Origin: Amycolatopsis rifamycinica
Lineage (GTDB): Bacteria > Actinomycetota > Actinomycetes > Mycobacteriales > Pseudonocardiaceae
Direction: 5' to 3'
Assembly (NCBI RefSeq): GCF_000695625.1
Contig: NZ_JMQI01000021.1
Location: 62,001 to 126,000 of the forward strand
DNA length: 64,000 bases
Shown here: positions 7,546 through 14,416 of the stretch, one piece after another
Layout: every line of letters begins with the position of its first letter
Numbering within the stretch: position 1 is the first letter of the stretch
The notes under the pieces: model-generated
Seen by the model: only the letters and a program-made list of their open reading frames with translations
What the model was told of the DNA's origin: nothing
Database searches by the model: none
Position numbers and translations under genes: made by a program

Positions 7546-8265
7546 ATGACCACGTCGGCGGAACCCGTCCGCCCGGGCCCCTTGGCTGCCCGGTCCGTCG
7601 TCCACTCACCGGTGCCGCCCGCCCCGCGGATGCTGCGCCTGCCCGGCGTCTACCGCCCCCAGGAAGACACCGCCCTGCTCGCCTCGGCGATCGCCGATCT
7701 GACCATCCCGGCCGGGGCTCGCGCCCTCGACCTGTGCACCGGCACCGGCGCGCAGGCGATCACGCTGGCCCGCCGCGGCGCGGGAACCGTGGTGGCCGTC
7801 GACCTCTCACGCCGGGCGCTGGCGTCGGCGCGGCTCAACGCGCTGGTCCGCCAGCTCGCTGTCCGCCCGTGCCGGGGCGGCCTCGCCCGGGCGCTGCGCG
7901 AAGGCCCGTTCGACGTCGTCGTCGCGAACCCCCCGTACGTGCCGTCGCCGGCACCGACGGTCCGGTCCACCCGGGGCTGGGACGCCGGCCCGGACGGCCG
8001 CGCGCTGCTGGACCCGCTGTGCACCGCCGCGGCCACGCTGCTGCGCCCGGGCGGGACGATGCTGCTCGTGCAGTCCGCGATGTCCGGTGTGGACAAATCG
8101 AGGGAAATGCTGGCGGCGCAGGGGTTGCGGACTTCGGTGGTGCGCAGCGCCAGGATCCCGTTCGGGCCGGTCCTGTCCGGACGGACGGAGTTCCTCGAAG
8201 CGGCCGGGCTGATCGAGCCGGGCCAGCGGATGGAAGAGCTGGTGGTGCTCCGTGCCGACCGCTGA
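7546..8265 (+). CDS. HemK/PrmC-like class I methyltransferase
   Basis: A 239-residue SAM-dependent methyltransferase. Motif I (LDLCTGTGAQA, near residue 63) and the catalytic NPPY motif (VVVANPPYVPSP, near residue 125) identify the N5-glutamine/adenine-N6 class, as in release-factor methyltransferase PrmC/HemK. It lacks the N-terminal helical PrmC domain, so it is a paralogue of unknown target rather than the housekeeping enzyme. The start is ATG 7546, with GAAGGAG 6 bases upstream; an in-frame GTG at 7531 would lie within the ribosome-site region. The CDGSH gene overlaps its 3' end by 14 bases, so the two are translationally coupled. Expression is probably from the stress-type promoter at 7457. 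Confidence 0.85.
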   Translation: MTTSAEPVRPGPLAARSVVHSPVPPAPRMLRLPGVYRPQEDTALLASAIADLTIPAGARALDLCTGTGAQAITLARRGAGTVVAVDLSRRALASARLNALVRQLAVRPCRGGLARALREGPFDVVVANPPYVPSPAPTVRSTRGWDAGPDGRALLDPLCTAAATLLRPGGTMLLVQSAMSGVDKSREMLAAQGLRTSVVRSARIPFGPVLSGRTEFLEAAGLIEPGQRMEELVVLRADR

Positions 8266-8464
8266 GCGTGGTCCCCGCCGGGTCACCGTCGTCCCGGGCG
8301 GCCCGGTCCTGGTGGAAGGTCCGGTCGAGCTGAGCACCCCGGACGGCGAGCTCGTGCGGTCCGACCGGTTCCTGGTCGCGGTGTGCGCGTGCCGGCGGAG
8401 CAAGCGGTTCCCGTTCTGCGACACCAGCCACCGCAAGCGCGTCCGGACACAGGCGGACGACTGA
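8252..8464 (+). CDS. CDGSH iron-sulfur domain protein
   Basis: A 70-residue protein with a complete CDGSH cluster motif: C45, C47, C56 and H60 in VCACRRSKRFPFCDTSH, the 3Cys/1His ligand set that holds a pH-labile [2Fe-2S] cluster. It is a single-motif, soluble bacterial form without a membrane anchor. Such proteins act in redox and iron-sulfur transfer. The GTG start at 8252 overlaps the methyltransferase stop by 14 bases, indicating coupled translation. A strong terminator follows immediately. Confidence 0.9.
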   Translation: MPTAERGPRRVTVVPGGPVLVEGPVELSTPDGELVRSDRFLVAVCACRRSKRFPFCDTSHRKRVRTQADD

Positions 8465-8470
8465 CACACC

Positions 8471-8500
8471 GAAGGCCTCCCGGCTCACCGGGAGGCCTTC
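8471..8500. terminator. Bidirectional terminator hairpin
   Basis: Perfect 13-bp arms (GAAGGCCTCCCGG and CCGGGAGGCCTTC) with a 4-base loop lie between the convergent CDGSH and haem-oxygenase-like genes. TTCTTC follows on the plus strand. Confidence 0.85.
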
Positions 8501-8518
8501 TTCGCCGGGTTCGGGGAG

Positions 8519-9514
8519 TCAGGTCCGCAGGGACGACTGCCCGGCCTTCCAGCGGCTCAGCACCAGCTCGCCGAAGCGGCCCTCCAGGAACTCGGTCGCC
8601 TGGACGCCGAACACGACATCCGCGGCCAGCCCGGGCTCCTGCTCCAGCAGGTCGCCGAGCACGTCGTGCCGCATGACCTGCTCGTGGACCGCGTCCGCTT
8701 CGATGTGCTCGGTGTAGAAGAACCGGCACGCTTCCGGTGCGTCCAGGCGCCGCAGGGCCTGGTCCATCCGCTGCGCGGACGGGGCCGTGGTGATCTCCGC
8801 CGCGGCGAAGTGCCCGCAGAGCGCGCCCCGCAGCGACCGGTGCAGGCCGAACAGCGACATCATGTTGACCACCGCCAGCATCTCGCCGGGGACCTGGTCG
8901 ATGAGCTCGAGGTAGCCGTCGGGCAGGCCGGCCGCCCGCAGCAGGTCGGCGTAGAGGCGGGCGTGCACCAGTTCCGCGCGGCCGCCGCCGAACTCGTCGA
9001 ACTCCACCGCCACCAGCGCGGCCTTGGCGCGGCCGCGCAGCCGCGGGATGACCCACGCGTGCGGGTCGGCTTCCTTGTGGTGGTAGATCGAGCGGTGCGT
9101 GAAGTACTCGCGCATCTGGGCCCAGTCGCCGTGGTCGCGCAGGTAGTGCGAAACCCCCTCGACGTCGATGGGCTCGACCAGCAGGGCGTCGAGCGCGCCC
9201 GTGACGTCGTCGCCGCCCGGCACGTTTTCGCGGAGTGCGGCGAGGAACCGCGCCTCCAAGGCGCCGCGCAGGCGCAACAGCTCCGGGTCCCACTCCCAGT
9301 CGGGGGACACGCCCGGCAGGCCTTGGTAGTGCAGTTCGTAGCAGAGGTGCAGGGCCAGCTGGAGGTCGTCGCCGAGCGGATCGGTGTCCGCGAGCCCGTC
9401 GAAGTCCAGGTCCGCCCGCGGCTGCGTGCGCAGCAGCGTGGCCAGCACCGACTCCGAGAGCGGCCCCCGGGCGGCCGGCAGGGTGGCGACCCGATCGGTG
9501 GTGGAAGTCGTCAT
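8519..9514 (-). CDS. Iron-containing redox enzyme (haem-oxygenase-like oxidase)
   Basis: A 331-residue helical protein of the iron-containing redox enzyme family (haem-oxygenase-like fold). Candidate metal ligands are visible in the helix VEFDEFGGGRAELVH near residues 180-195 and in YTEHIEADAVHE near 285, the E/H plus E/H-x-D-x-H pattern of dinuclear HDO-type oxidases. Relatives oxidise or fragment amine and fatty-acid substrates; the substrate here is unknown. ATG 9514 lies 8 bases after the carboxylate-amine ligase stop, so the two form an operon. A GGGTAA at 9523-9528 just upstream overlaps the ligase stop and is probably incidental. Confidence 0.85.
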   Translation of the reverse strand: MTTSTTDRVATLPAARGPLSESVLATLLRTQPRADLDFDGLADTDPLGDDLQLALHLCYELHYQGLPGVSPDWEWDPELLRLRGALEARFLAALRENVPGGDDVTGALDALLVEPIDVEGVSHYLRDHGDWAQMREYFTHRSIYHHKEADPHAWVIPRLRGRAKAALVAVEFDEFGGGRAELVHARLYADLLRAAGLPDGYLELIDQVPGEMLAVVNMMSLFGLHRSLRGALCGHFAAAEITTAPSAQRMDQALRRLDAPEACRFFYTEHIEADAVHEQVMRHDVLGDLLEQEPGLAADVVFGVQATEFLEGRFGELVLSRWKAGQSSLRT

Positions 9515-9522
9515 GATCGCGG

Positions 9523-10656
9523 TTACCCGGTCAGCAGCGTTCCATGCGCGGCCGGCACGGTCGCCGCGGTGAGCCACCGCACCGCGGCCGCCGTCCCGGC
9601 ATCGGTGAGCGCGCGCTGCCGGTCGGCCCCCGTGCCGCCATCGCGCACCGCGTCGAGGAGCTTGCGCACCTCGGTCAGGTCGCCGCTCTCCGCCAAGGGC
9701 GCTTGGACGTGCGCCACGAGCTCGTCGACGAGGGTCCACGCGGGCCGCCGCGTCTGTTCGGCCGCGTCCACCAGGTCCCCGGAAAGACCGTGGCGCGCCG
9801 CGGTCCAGACGGCCGCGGCGGCCACCTGCGGCGACAGCGGCGCGGCCTCCCGGCCCTCGGCGAGGTCGGTCAGGGCCCGCTGCACGAGCGCCCGGCTGAG
9901 CAGGGCCTGCAGCACGGCGTGGTCGACGGTCAGCGCGGTGTCGGCGACCCGGAATTCGACGGTCGGGAACCGGCCGGACGGGCGGGCCAGCCAGAACGTC
10001 TGGTCCGGGTCGACGAGCGCACCGCACTCGACCAGCGTCTCGACGGCCCGGCGGTACTCGTCGTGCCCGCGCAGGTGCGGGGCGACGCCGGAGCCGGGGA
10101 AGCGGGACTGCAGGACCATCCGCCAGCTGGCGTAGCCGGTGTCGCGCCCCTGGTCGAACGGCGAATTGGCCGACAGGGCGAGCAGCGTGGGCAGCCACCG
10201 GCCGAGGTGGTTGACGACGGCGACCGCGGTGTCGGGATCGGCCACCCCGACGTGGACGTGGCACCCACAGGCTTCGTAGTCGGCGACGACCGCGCCGTAG
10301 GCGGCGTCGATCTCCGCGTAACGGCCGGTGCTCGCGGGCGGCGGCGTGGCCGGCCCGGGCCCGACCGGGGTGCCGGTGGCCAGCAGCGCGCAGTCCTCGG
10401 CCGCGGCGGCGCCGGCCAGCACGCGGCGCGCGGCGGTCAGCTGGTGGCGGAGCTCGTCGGCCGTCGTGCAGACGCCGCTGGCGGCTTCGAGCTGCGTGAG
10501 CCGCAGTTCCCGGTGGATCCGGACGCCCTCGGGCAGCGGCCCGTGGTGGCGGTACCGGGCCAGCACCGGTTCGGCGCACGGCGAAGCGTGCCCGGTGCGG
10601 GGGTTCACGAGGAGGAACTCCTCTTCGACACCCATCGTGGGCGGGCCGTCGGACAT
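9523..10656 (-). CDS. YbdK-type carboxylate-amine ligase (GCS2 family)
   Basis: A 377-residue ATP-dependent ligase of the glutamate-cysteine-ligase 2 family. Family marks are GVEEEFLLVN at the N-terminus (metal-binding glutamates), CGCHVHVGV near residue 135 and PTVEFRVAD near residue 230. E. coli YbdK has weak glutamate-cysteine ligase activity, but most actinobacterial members have no assigned substrate. ATG 10656 is chosen because homology begins within 10 residues of it. A GGGTAA at 10692-10697 may be the -10, with a poor -35. The gene runs into the haem-oxygenase-like oxidase (8 bases apart), suggesting a ligate-then-oxidise pair. A second, frameshifted copy lies at 11153-12246. Confidence 0.88.
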   Translation of the reverse strand: MSDGPPTMGVEEEFLLVNPRTGHASPCAEPVLARYRHHGPLPEGVRIHRELRLTQLEAASGVCTTADELRHQLTAARRVLAGAAAAEDCALLATGTPVGPGPATPPPASTGRYAEIDAAYGAVVADYEACGCHVHVGVADPDTAVAVVNHLGRWLPTLLALSANSPFDQGRDTGYASWRMVLQSRFPGSGVAPHLRGHDEYRRAVETLVECGALVDPDQTFWLARPSGRFPTVEFRVADTALTVDHAVLQALLSRALVQRALTDLAEGREAAPLSPQVAAAAVWTAARHGLSGDLVDAAEQTRRPAWTLVDELVAHVQAPLAESGDLTEVRKLLDAVRDGGTGADRQRALTDAGTAAAVRWLTAATVPAAHGTLLTG

Positions 10657-10733
10657 GGGGCTGGCTCCTTCCGGACGGGCGTCCGCCGGGGTTACCCGCT
10701 TCCGCCGCGGAAATGCGCCCGGACCCCGCGCTT

Positions 10734-10760
10734 GTTTCGCCGTGAGCGCGCGGCGGGTAC
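10734..10760 (+). promoter_or_regulatory. SigB/SigF-type promoter of the STAS gene
   Basis: GTTT (10734-10737), 17-base spacer, GGGTAC (10755-10760). The ATG follows 9 bases later with no ribosome-binding site, so a leaderless transcript is predicted. Confidence 0.68.
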
Positions 10761-10769
10761 TTGGCAGCC

Positions 10770-11156
10770 ATGACGACTCACGAGCGGTTGCGGGTGATCG
10801 GGGCGGACACCGCGCAGGCGCGTGACCTGCCCGCACCGCGGGCCCCGTCCGAAGGCGACCCGGGAAGCCGCGTCCGGTGGAAGAGCCCGGACGCGGTCGT
10901 CGTCGAGGTCACCGGCGAGATCGACCTGAGCACGGTGGCCTCGCTGGCGGCGGTGCTGGACGAGCACCTCCGGGCCCGCCCGGGGGTGCTGCGGGTCGAC
11001 CTCGGCCAGGTCTGCTTCCTCGGCGTCGCGGGCATCCGCGTGCTGCTGCGCGCCCACCGGCACGCCGAAGCGGCCGGGGTCCACCTGGTCGTCGACCCGG
11101 GCGGGTCGCGTGCCGCGATCCGGGCGCTCGAGCTGCTCGACCGGCTCCCGGACTAG
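10770..11156 (+). CDS. STAS domain protein (anti-sigma-factor antagonist-like)
   Basis: A 128-residue protein with a STAS domain at about residues 35-125 (VVVEVTGEIDLSTVASL; LRVDLGQVCFLGVAGIRVL). Members such as SpoIIAA/RsbV release sigma factors from anti-sigma kinases and are switched by phosphorylation of a Ser in an FMDSSGL-type loop. Here that loop reads FLGVAGI, with Ala at the phosphosite position, so it cannot be phosphorylated there. It may be a constitutive antagonist or a ligand/partner-sensing variant. It has its own stress-type promoter, so it could give positive feedback on the sigma factor that reads the surrounding promoters. Its 3' end overlaps the convergent ligase pseudogene by 4 bases. 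Confidence 0.85.
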   Translation: MTTHERLRVIGADTAQARDLPAPRAPSEGDPGSRVRWKSPDAVVVEVTGEIDLSTVASLAAVLDEHLRARPGVLRVDLGQVCFLGVAGIRVLLRAHRHAEAAGVHLVVDPGGSRAAIRALELLDRLPD

Positions 11157-12246
11157 TCGCCCGTGAGCAGGTCGACGACGTCCTCGGCGCGCTCCCGCTC
11201 CGCGAACTTGCGCCGCTGCCGGTCCGCCCCGCCGCCTTCGGCCGCCAGCCGCGCCGTTCCTTCCCGCGCGTAGTCGAGGTCCCCGGCCGTTTCGAGGGCC
11301 GGGGCCGTCAGCTCGACCAAGTCTTCGAGGACCGCCTTCGTCGGTTCCAGGTCGCCGGTCTTCGGGTGCGGGCAGCAGCCGGTGACGCCTTCGCGCGACG
11401 CGCGCCAGAGCCGGCCGCGCAGCACCTCGTTCGACAGGTCCGGTACCGGCCCGTCGTCGGCCAGTGCGGTGGCGACCAGGCCGCGGGCCAGCACGCCCAG
11501 CAGCACCGCGTCTTCCGGGGCCGCCGCGACGTCGGCGATGCGGAACTCCAGCGTCGGCTGCTTGTCCGACAGCCGGACGTCCCAGTAGATCATCCCGCGG
11601 TCGAGGATCGAGCCCGCGCGCAGCCAGCCGTCGACGATGCTTTCGTACTCGTCCAGCGACGCGAACCGCGGCGGGGTCCCGCCGACGGCCACCGGCTCCA
11701 CTGCTGGTACCGCCAGCTGCAGTACCCCGTGTCGTAGCCGTCGGAGATCGCCGAGTTCGCGGTCACCGTGAGCAGCACGGGCAGCCACGGCCGGATCCGG
11801 TTCAGCACCTGGACGCCGGCTTCCTTGTCCGGGATCGCGACGTGCACGTGGCAGCCGCACGTGAGTGAGGTCCGCGCGGTGGCGCCGAAGTGCTCGGCCA
11901 TCCGCTCGTAGCGCGGGTTCGGCGTGATGACCGGCGGGTCCGCTTCGTACAGCAGCGGGGACCCGGCGGGCAGCACGCGGTACCCGCGCCGCCGGGCGGC
12001 GCCGATGAGGTCTCCGCGCAACCCGCGCAGCTGGCGCAGGGCTTCGGTGTGGGTCCGGCAGACGTCGGTCGCCGCCTCGGCCTGTGACCGGGTGAGCTCG
12101 TGCTGCAGCTCGCCTTGGTCGTCGCCGGCGGCTTCGGCCGCGTCGACGACGTCGTCGCCGGCGTGGGACAGGTGGCCGCGGCGGTCGACGACGAAGAACT
12201 CCTCTTCGATGCCGAATGTCAGCACATCGCCCGTCGGGTGGTTCAC
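11153..12246 (-). pseudogene. Second carboxylate-amine ligase (GCS2/YbdK), frameshifted
   Basis: The N-terminal part (GTG 12246; FGIEEEFFVVD, CGCHVHVAI) runs to about 11680 in one frame. The C-terminal part (FASLDEYESIVDGWLRAG, PTLEFRIADV, to 11153) continues in another, together about 364 residues, the normal length for this family. The switch lies in 11674-11690, at a GGTCCC/GGGACC run, and a single-base indel would restore the frame (WPSAG joining TPPRFASLDEYES). All family motifs are intact on both sides, so this is either a very recent inactivation or a sequencing error. It has AGGAGA 6 bases before the GTG and an excellent stress-type promoter. It is about half-diverged from the first copy at 9523-10656. 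Confidence 0.82.
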
Positions 12247-12278
12247 GGGTGTTCTCCTGGAGGTCGGGGACCCGGTGG

Positions 12279-12304
12279 ATACCCGGACGGGTGTATCGGC
12301 AAAC
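12279..12304 (-). promoter_or_regulatory. SigB/SigF-type promoter of the second ligase
   Basis: Minus strand: GTTT (12301-12304), 16-base spacer, GGGTAT (12279-12284). Back-to-back with the hemerythrin promoter: the two -35 elements are one base apart. Confidence 0.75.
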
Positions 12305-12305
12305 G

Positions 12306-12331
12306 GGTTTTCCCGCGCCGTGAGCGGGTAT
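12306..12331 (+). promoter_or_regulatory. SigB/SigF-type promoter of the hemerythrin gene
   Basis: GGTTT (12306-12310), 15-base spacer, GGGTAT (12326-12331): an exact consensus match. ATG 12342 follows after 10 bases without a ribosome site, so the mRNA should be leaderless. Confidence 0.78.
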
Positions 12332-12341
12332 CCGCCCGGCT

Positions 12342-12821
12342 ATGTCGACCGACGCCATCGTGCTGCTCAAGAACGACCACAAGACCGTGGAGAAGCTCTT
12401 CAAGGAATTCGAGAAGGCGGGGGAGGACGCGTACGACGAGAAGCGCCGGATCGCGGACTCGATCATCGAAGAGCTGACTGTCCACGCTTACATCGAGGAG
12501 GAGATCTTCTACCCGGCGGCCCGGGAAGCCGTTCCGGAGACCAAGGACCACGTCCTGGAGAGCGTGGAGGAGCACCACGTCGTGGTGTGGATGCTGTCCG
12601 AGCTGCTCGGCATGGACCCGAAGGACGAGACCTTCGACGCGAAGGTCACCGTGCTCACCGAGAACGTCCGCCACCACGTCGAAGAGGAAGAGGACGAGTG
12701 GTTCCCCGAGGTCCGCTCGGCGATGGGCCGCAAGCAGCTGCAGGAGCTGGGGCAGCGGATGATCGACGCCCGCTCCGCCGCGCCCAAGAACCCCTTGGAC
12801 CTCAAGAGCGCCAAAGCCTGA
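12342..12821 (+). CDS. Hemerythrin domain-containing protein
   Basis: A 159-residue single-domain hemerythrin-like protein. The ligand pattern is visible as NDHKTVEKLF near residue 12, HAYIEEEIFYP near 48, EEHHVVVWML near 77 and NVRHHVEEEEDEWFPE near 106, giving the His/Glu set for a di-iron site. Actinobacterial members act in oxygen, nitric oxide or peroxide responses and often belong to SigF-type regulons. The start is fixed by an exact stress-type promoter 10 bases upstream. The C-terminus is a short charged tail. A terminator palindrome lies 18 bases after the stop. Confidence 0.93.
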   Translation: MSTDAIVLLKNDHKTVEKLFKEFEKAGEDAYDEKRRIADSIIEELTVHAYIEEEIFYPAAREAVPETKDHVLESVEEHHVVVWMLSELLGMDPKDETFDAKVTVLTENVRHHVEEEEDEWFPEVRSAMGRKQLQELGQRMIDARSAAPKNPLDLKSAKA

Positions 12822-12839
12822 TCCCCCGACGCACGAAGA

Positions 12840-12867
12840 GGGGGCACTTTCCCGGGAAAGTGCCCCC
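12840..12867. terminator. Terminator palindrome of the GGCACTTTC/GAAAGTGCC family
   Basis: A perfect 28-bp palindrome centred on CCCGGG, with arms carrying GGCACTTTC and GAAAGTGCC, lies between the convergent hemerythrin and decarboxylase genes. Two relatives with the same arms but a CACGTG centre occur at 39379-39437. Confidence 0.8.
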
Positions 12868-12876
12868 CTCTCGCTG

Positions 12877-14337
12877 TCAGTGCTTCGCGACGACGCGGAT
12901 GGACTCGAGGTCGGAGTCGGCCGGGTCGGGCAGCTGCATGCCCGCGCCGAGCCCGCTGCGCAGGTAGTCGAGCATCGGCCGGGTGATCACCTCGCCGGGC
13001 AGCACGCCGGGCGCCCCCGGCGGGTACGGCGTGATCATTTCGGCCGCGATCCGGCCGGCCGCCTCCGCCACGGGCACCTGCTCGGCCGGGCCGAAGAACG
13101 CGTCGCGCGGCAGCATCGCCGTCTCCAGCTCCATCTCCCGCGGCGACGGCAGGTCCACCTTCGGCGGCTTCTCGAACGACGGCGCGGCCTTCACGAGCGC
13201 GTCGATCGCGTCGACCAGCGTGCTCGCGGTCTTCTCGTCGTCGGAGTGGTTGAACTGGGCCACGATCCGGCGGTGGTCGGACAGGCCGACGGTCACGCGC
13301 TGGTGCTCGCGCAGCCAGTCGGCGGCCTGGTACCCGCTGATGCCCAGCGGGTCGAGGTCGAGCACGACCTTGAGCCGGTCGACCGAATCGGCGAGGTCCG
13401 GGCCGAGGAACTCGTCGTGCATCACCGTCACGCCCAGGTCCGCCAGCCGGCCGCGCACCGAATCGACGAGCGTCAGCGCGCCGTCGATCAGCTCCTTGCC
13501 CTGTTCGGCCATCTGCCGCCGCCAGCCGTCGAGGGCCGCGTAGACCAGGGAGCTCGCGCTGGTCGTGCCGAGCAGGTCCTCACGCGCCTTCAGCACGTTC
13601 GGGTCCACGCGGTCGCCCTGCAGGTGGAAGACCGAGCTCTGTTCGACCGCGGCGCCCATCTTGTGCACGCTCGTGACGCACACGTCGGCTCCGGCGTCCA
13701 TGCCCCACGGCGGCAGTCCGTCGTGGAACGGCAGGTGCGCGCCCCACGCCTCGTCGACGATCAGCGGGAGCCCGCGTTCGTGGCACCAGTCCGCGATCGC
13801 CCGCAGGTCGCCGCAGGTGCCGTAGTCGGTCGGGGTCACCACGAGCGCGCCCTTGACCTCGGGGTCGCTCTCGTAGGCCTCCGCGAACTCCCGCACGCCC
13901 GGCGGGTGGCTCAGGTGCCGCTCGGCGTCCCAGTGCGGGCGCACCCAGACCGGCCGCACGCCGCTGACGATCAGCCCGGAGATCACCGACTTGTGCACGT
14001 GCCGCGGCACCAGCAGTTTTTCGTGCGGGCCCGCGACGGCGAGCATCGCGCTCTTGACCGAGAGCGAGCTGCCGCAGGTGGAGAAGAAGGTGTGGTCGGC
14101 GCCGACCGCGTCGGCCATCAGCGCCTGGGCCTCGGCCAGCACGCCTTGGCGCATGAGCCGGTCGTCGAGGCCGTTGAGCGCGATGACGTCGGACTTGAAG
14201 ACGTCGGCGCCGACGACTTCGAGCACGCGCGGGTCGATGCCACGGCCCTGCTTGTGGCCGGGAGCGTTGAACGGGACGTAGCCGGTGCTGTGGTAGTCGC
14301 GCAGCGCCTCGAGCACCGGTGCCTTGCTGTGGTCCAT
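12877..14337 (-). CDS. Orn/Lys/Arg decarboxylase family PLP enzyme
   Basis: A 486-residue fold-type I PLP enzyme of the Orn/Lys/Arg decarboxylase major-domain family. The N-terminal MDHSKAPVLEALRDYHSTG and FNAPGHKQG motifs and the Schiff-base lysine in VTSVHKMGAAVEQS near residue 230 mark the family; D in IVDEAWGAH binds the pyridine nitrogen. It is the short form without the CheY-like wing domain. The product could be cadaverine, agmatine or putrescine; the substrate cannot be read from the sequence. ATG 14337 is preferred over a far-upstream start because the extra 53 residues are low-complexity and overlap the promoter. GTTT-N16-GGCTAC ends 9 bases upstream, again suggesting a leaderless stress transcript. 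Confidence 0.88.
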   Translation of the reverse strand: MDHSKAPVLEALRDYHSTGYVPFNAPGHKQGRGIDPRVLEVVGADVFKSDVIALNGLDDRLMRQGVLAEAQALMADAVGADHTFFSTCGSSLSVKSAMLAVAGPHEKLLVPRHVHKSVISGLIVSGVRPVWVRPHWDAERHLSHPPGVREFAEAYESDPEVKGALVVTPTDYGTCGDLRAIADWCHERGLPLIVDEAWGAHLPFHDGLPPWGMDAGADVCVTSVHKMGAAVEQSSVFHLQGDRVDPNVLKAREDLLGTTSASSLVYAALDGWRRQMAEQGKELIDGALTLVDSVRGRLADLGVTVMHDEFLGPDLADSVDRLKVVLDLDPLGISGYQAADWLREHQRVTVGLSDHRRIVAQFNHSDDEKTASTLVDAIDALVKAAPSFEKPPKVDLPSPREMELETAMLPRDAFFGPAEQVPVAEAAGRIAAEMITPYPPGAPGVLPGEVITRPMLDYLRSGLGAGMQLPDPADSDLESIRVVAKH

Positions 14338-14346
14338 TGCGGCGGA

Positions 14347-14372
14347 GTAGCCGGAGGCGCCGCGGGCGAAAC
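14347..14372 (-). promoter_or_regulatory. SigB/SigF-type promoter of the decarboxylase (one mismatch)
   Basis: Minus strand: GTTT (14369-14372), 16-base spacer, GGCTAC (14347-14352), 9 bases before the ATG. On the plus strand a GGGTAT at 14401-14406 sits 10 bases before the M20 hydrolase ATG but its -35 (GGCAT) is weak. Confidence 0.5.
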
Positions 14373-14416
14373 ACCCCGGTGGCATGACCGCCCGTGGTTG
14401 GGGTATCCCGGAGGGC

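Noticed and set aside
9523..9528. GGGTAA as a separate promoter for the haem-oxygenase-like gene
   Set aside because: It coincides with the ligase stop codon, has no -35, and the 8-base gap indicates read-through from the upstream ligase.
8519..10771. 750-codon minus-strand frame that includes the haem-oxygenase-like gene
   Set aside because: Only the last 331 codons are real; the upstream part is a wrong-frame shadow of the carboxylate-amine ligase.
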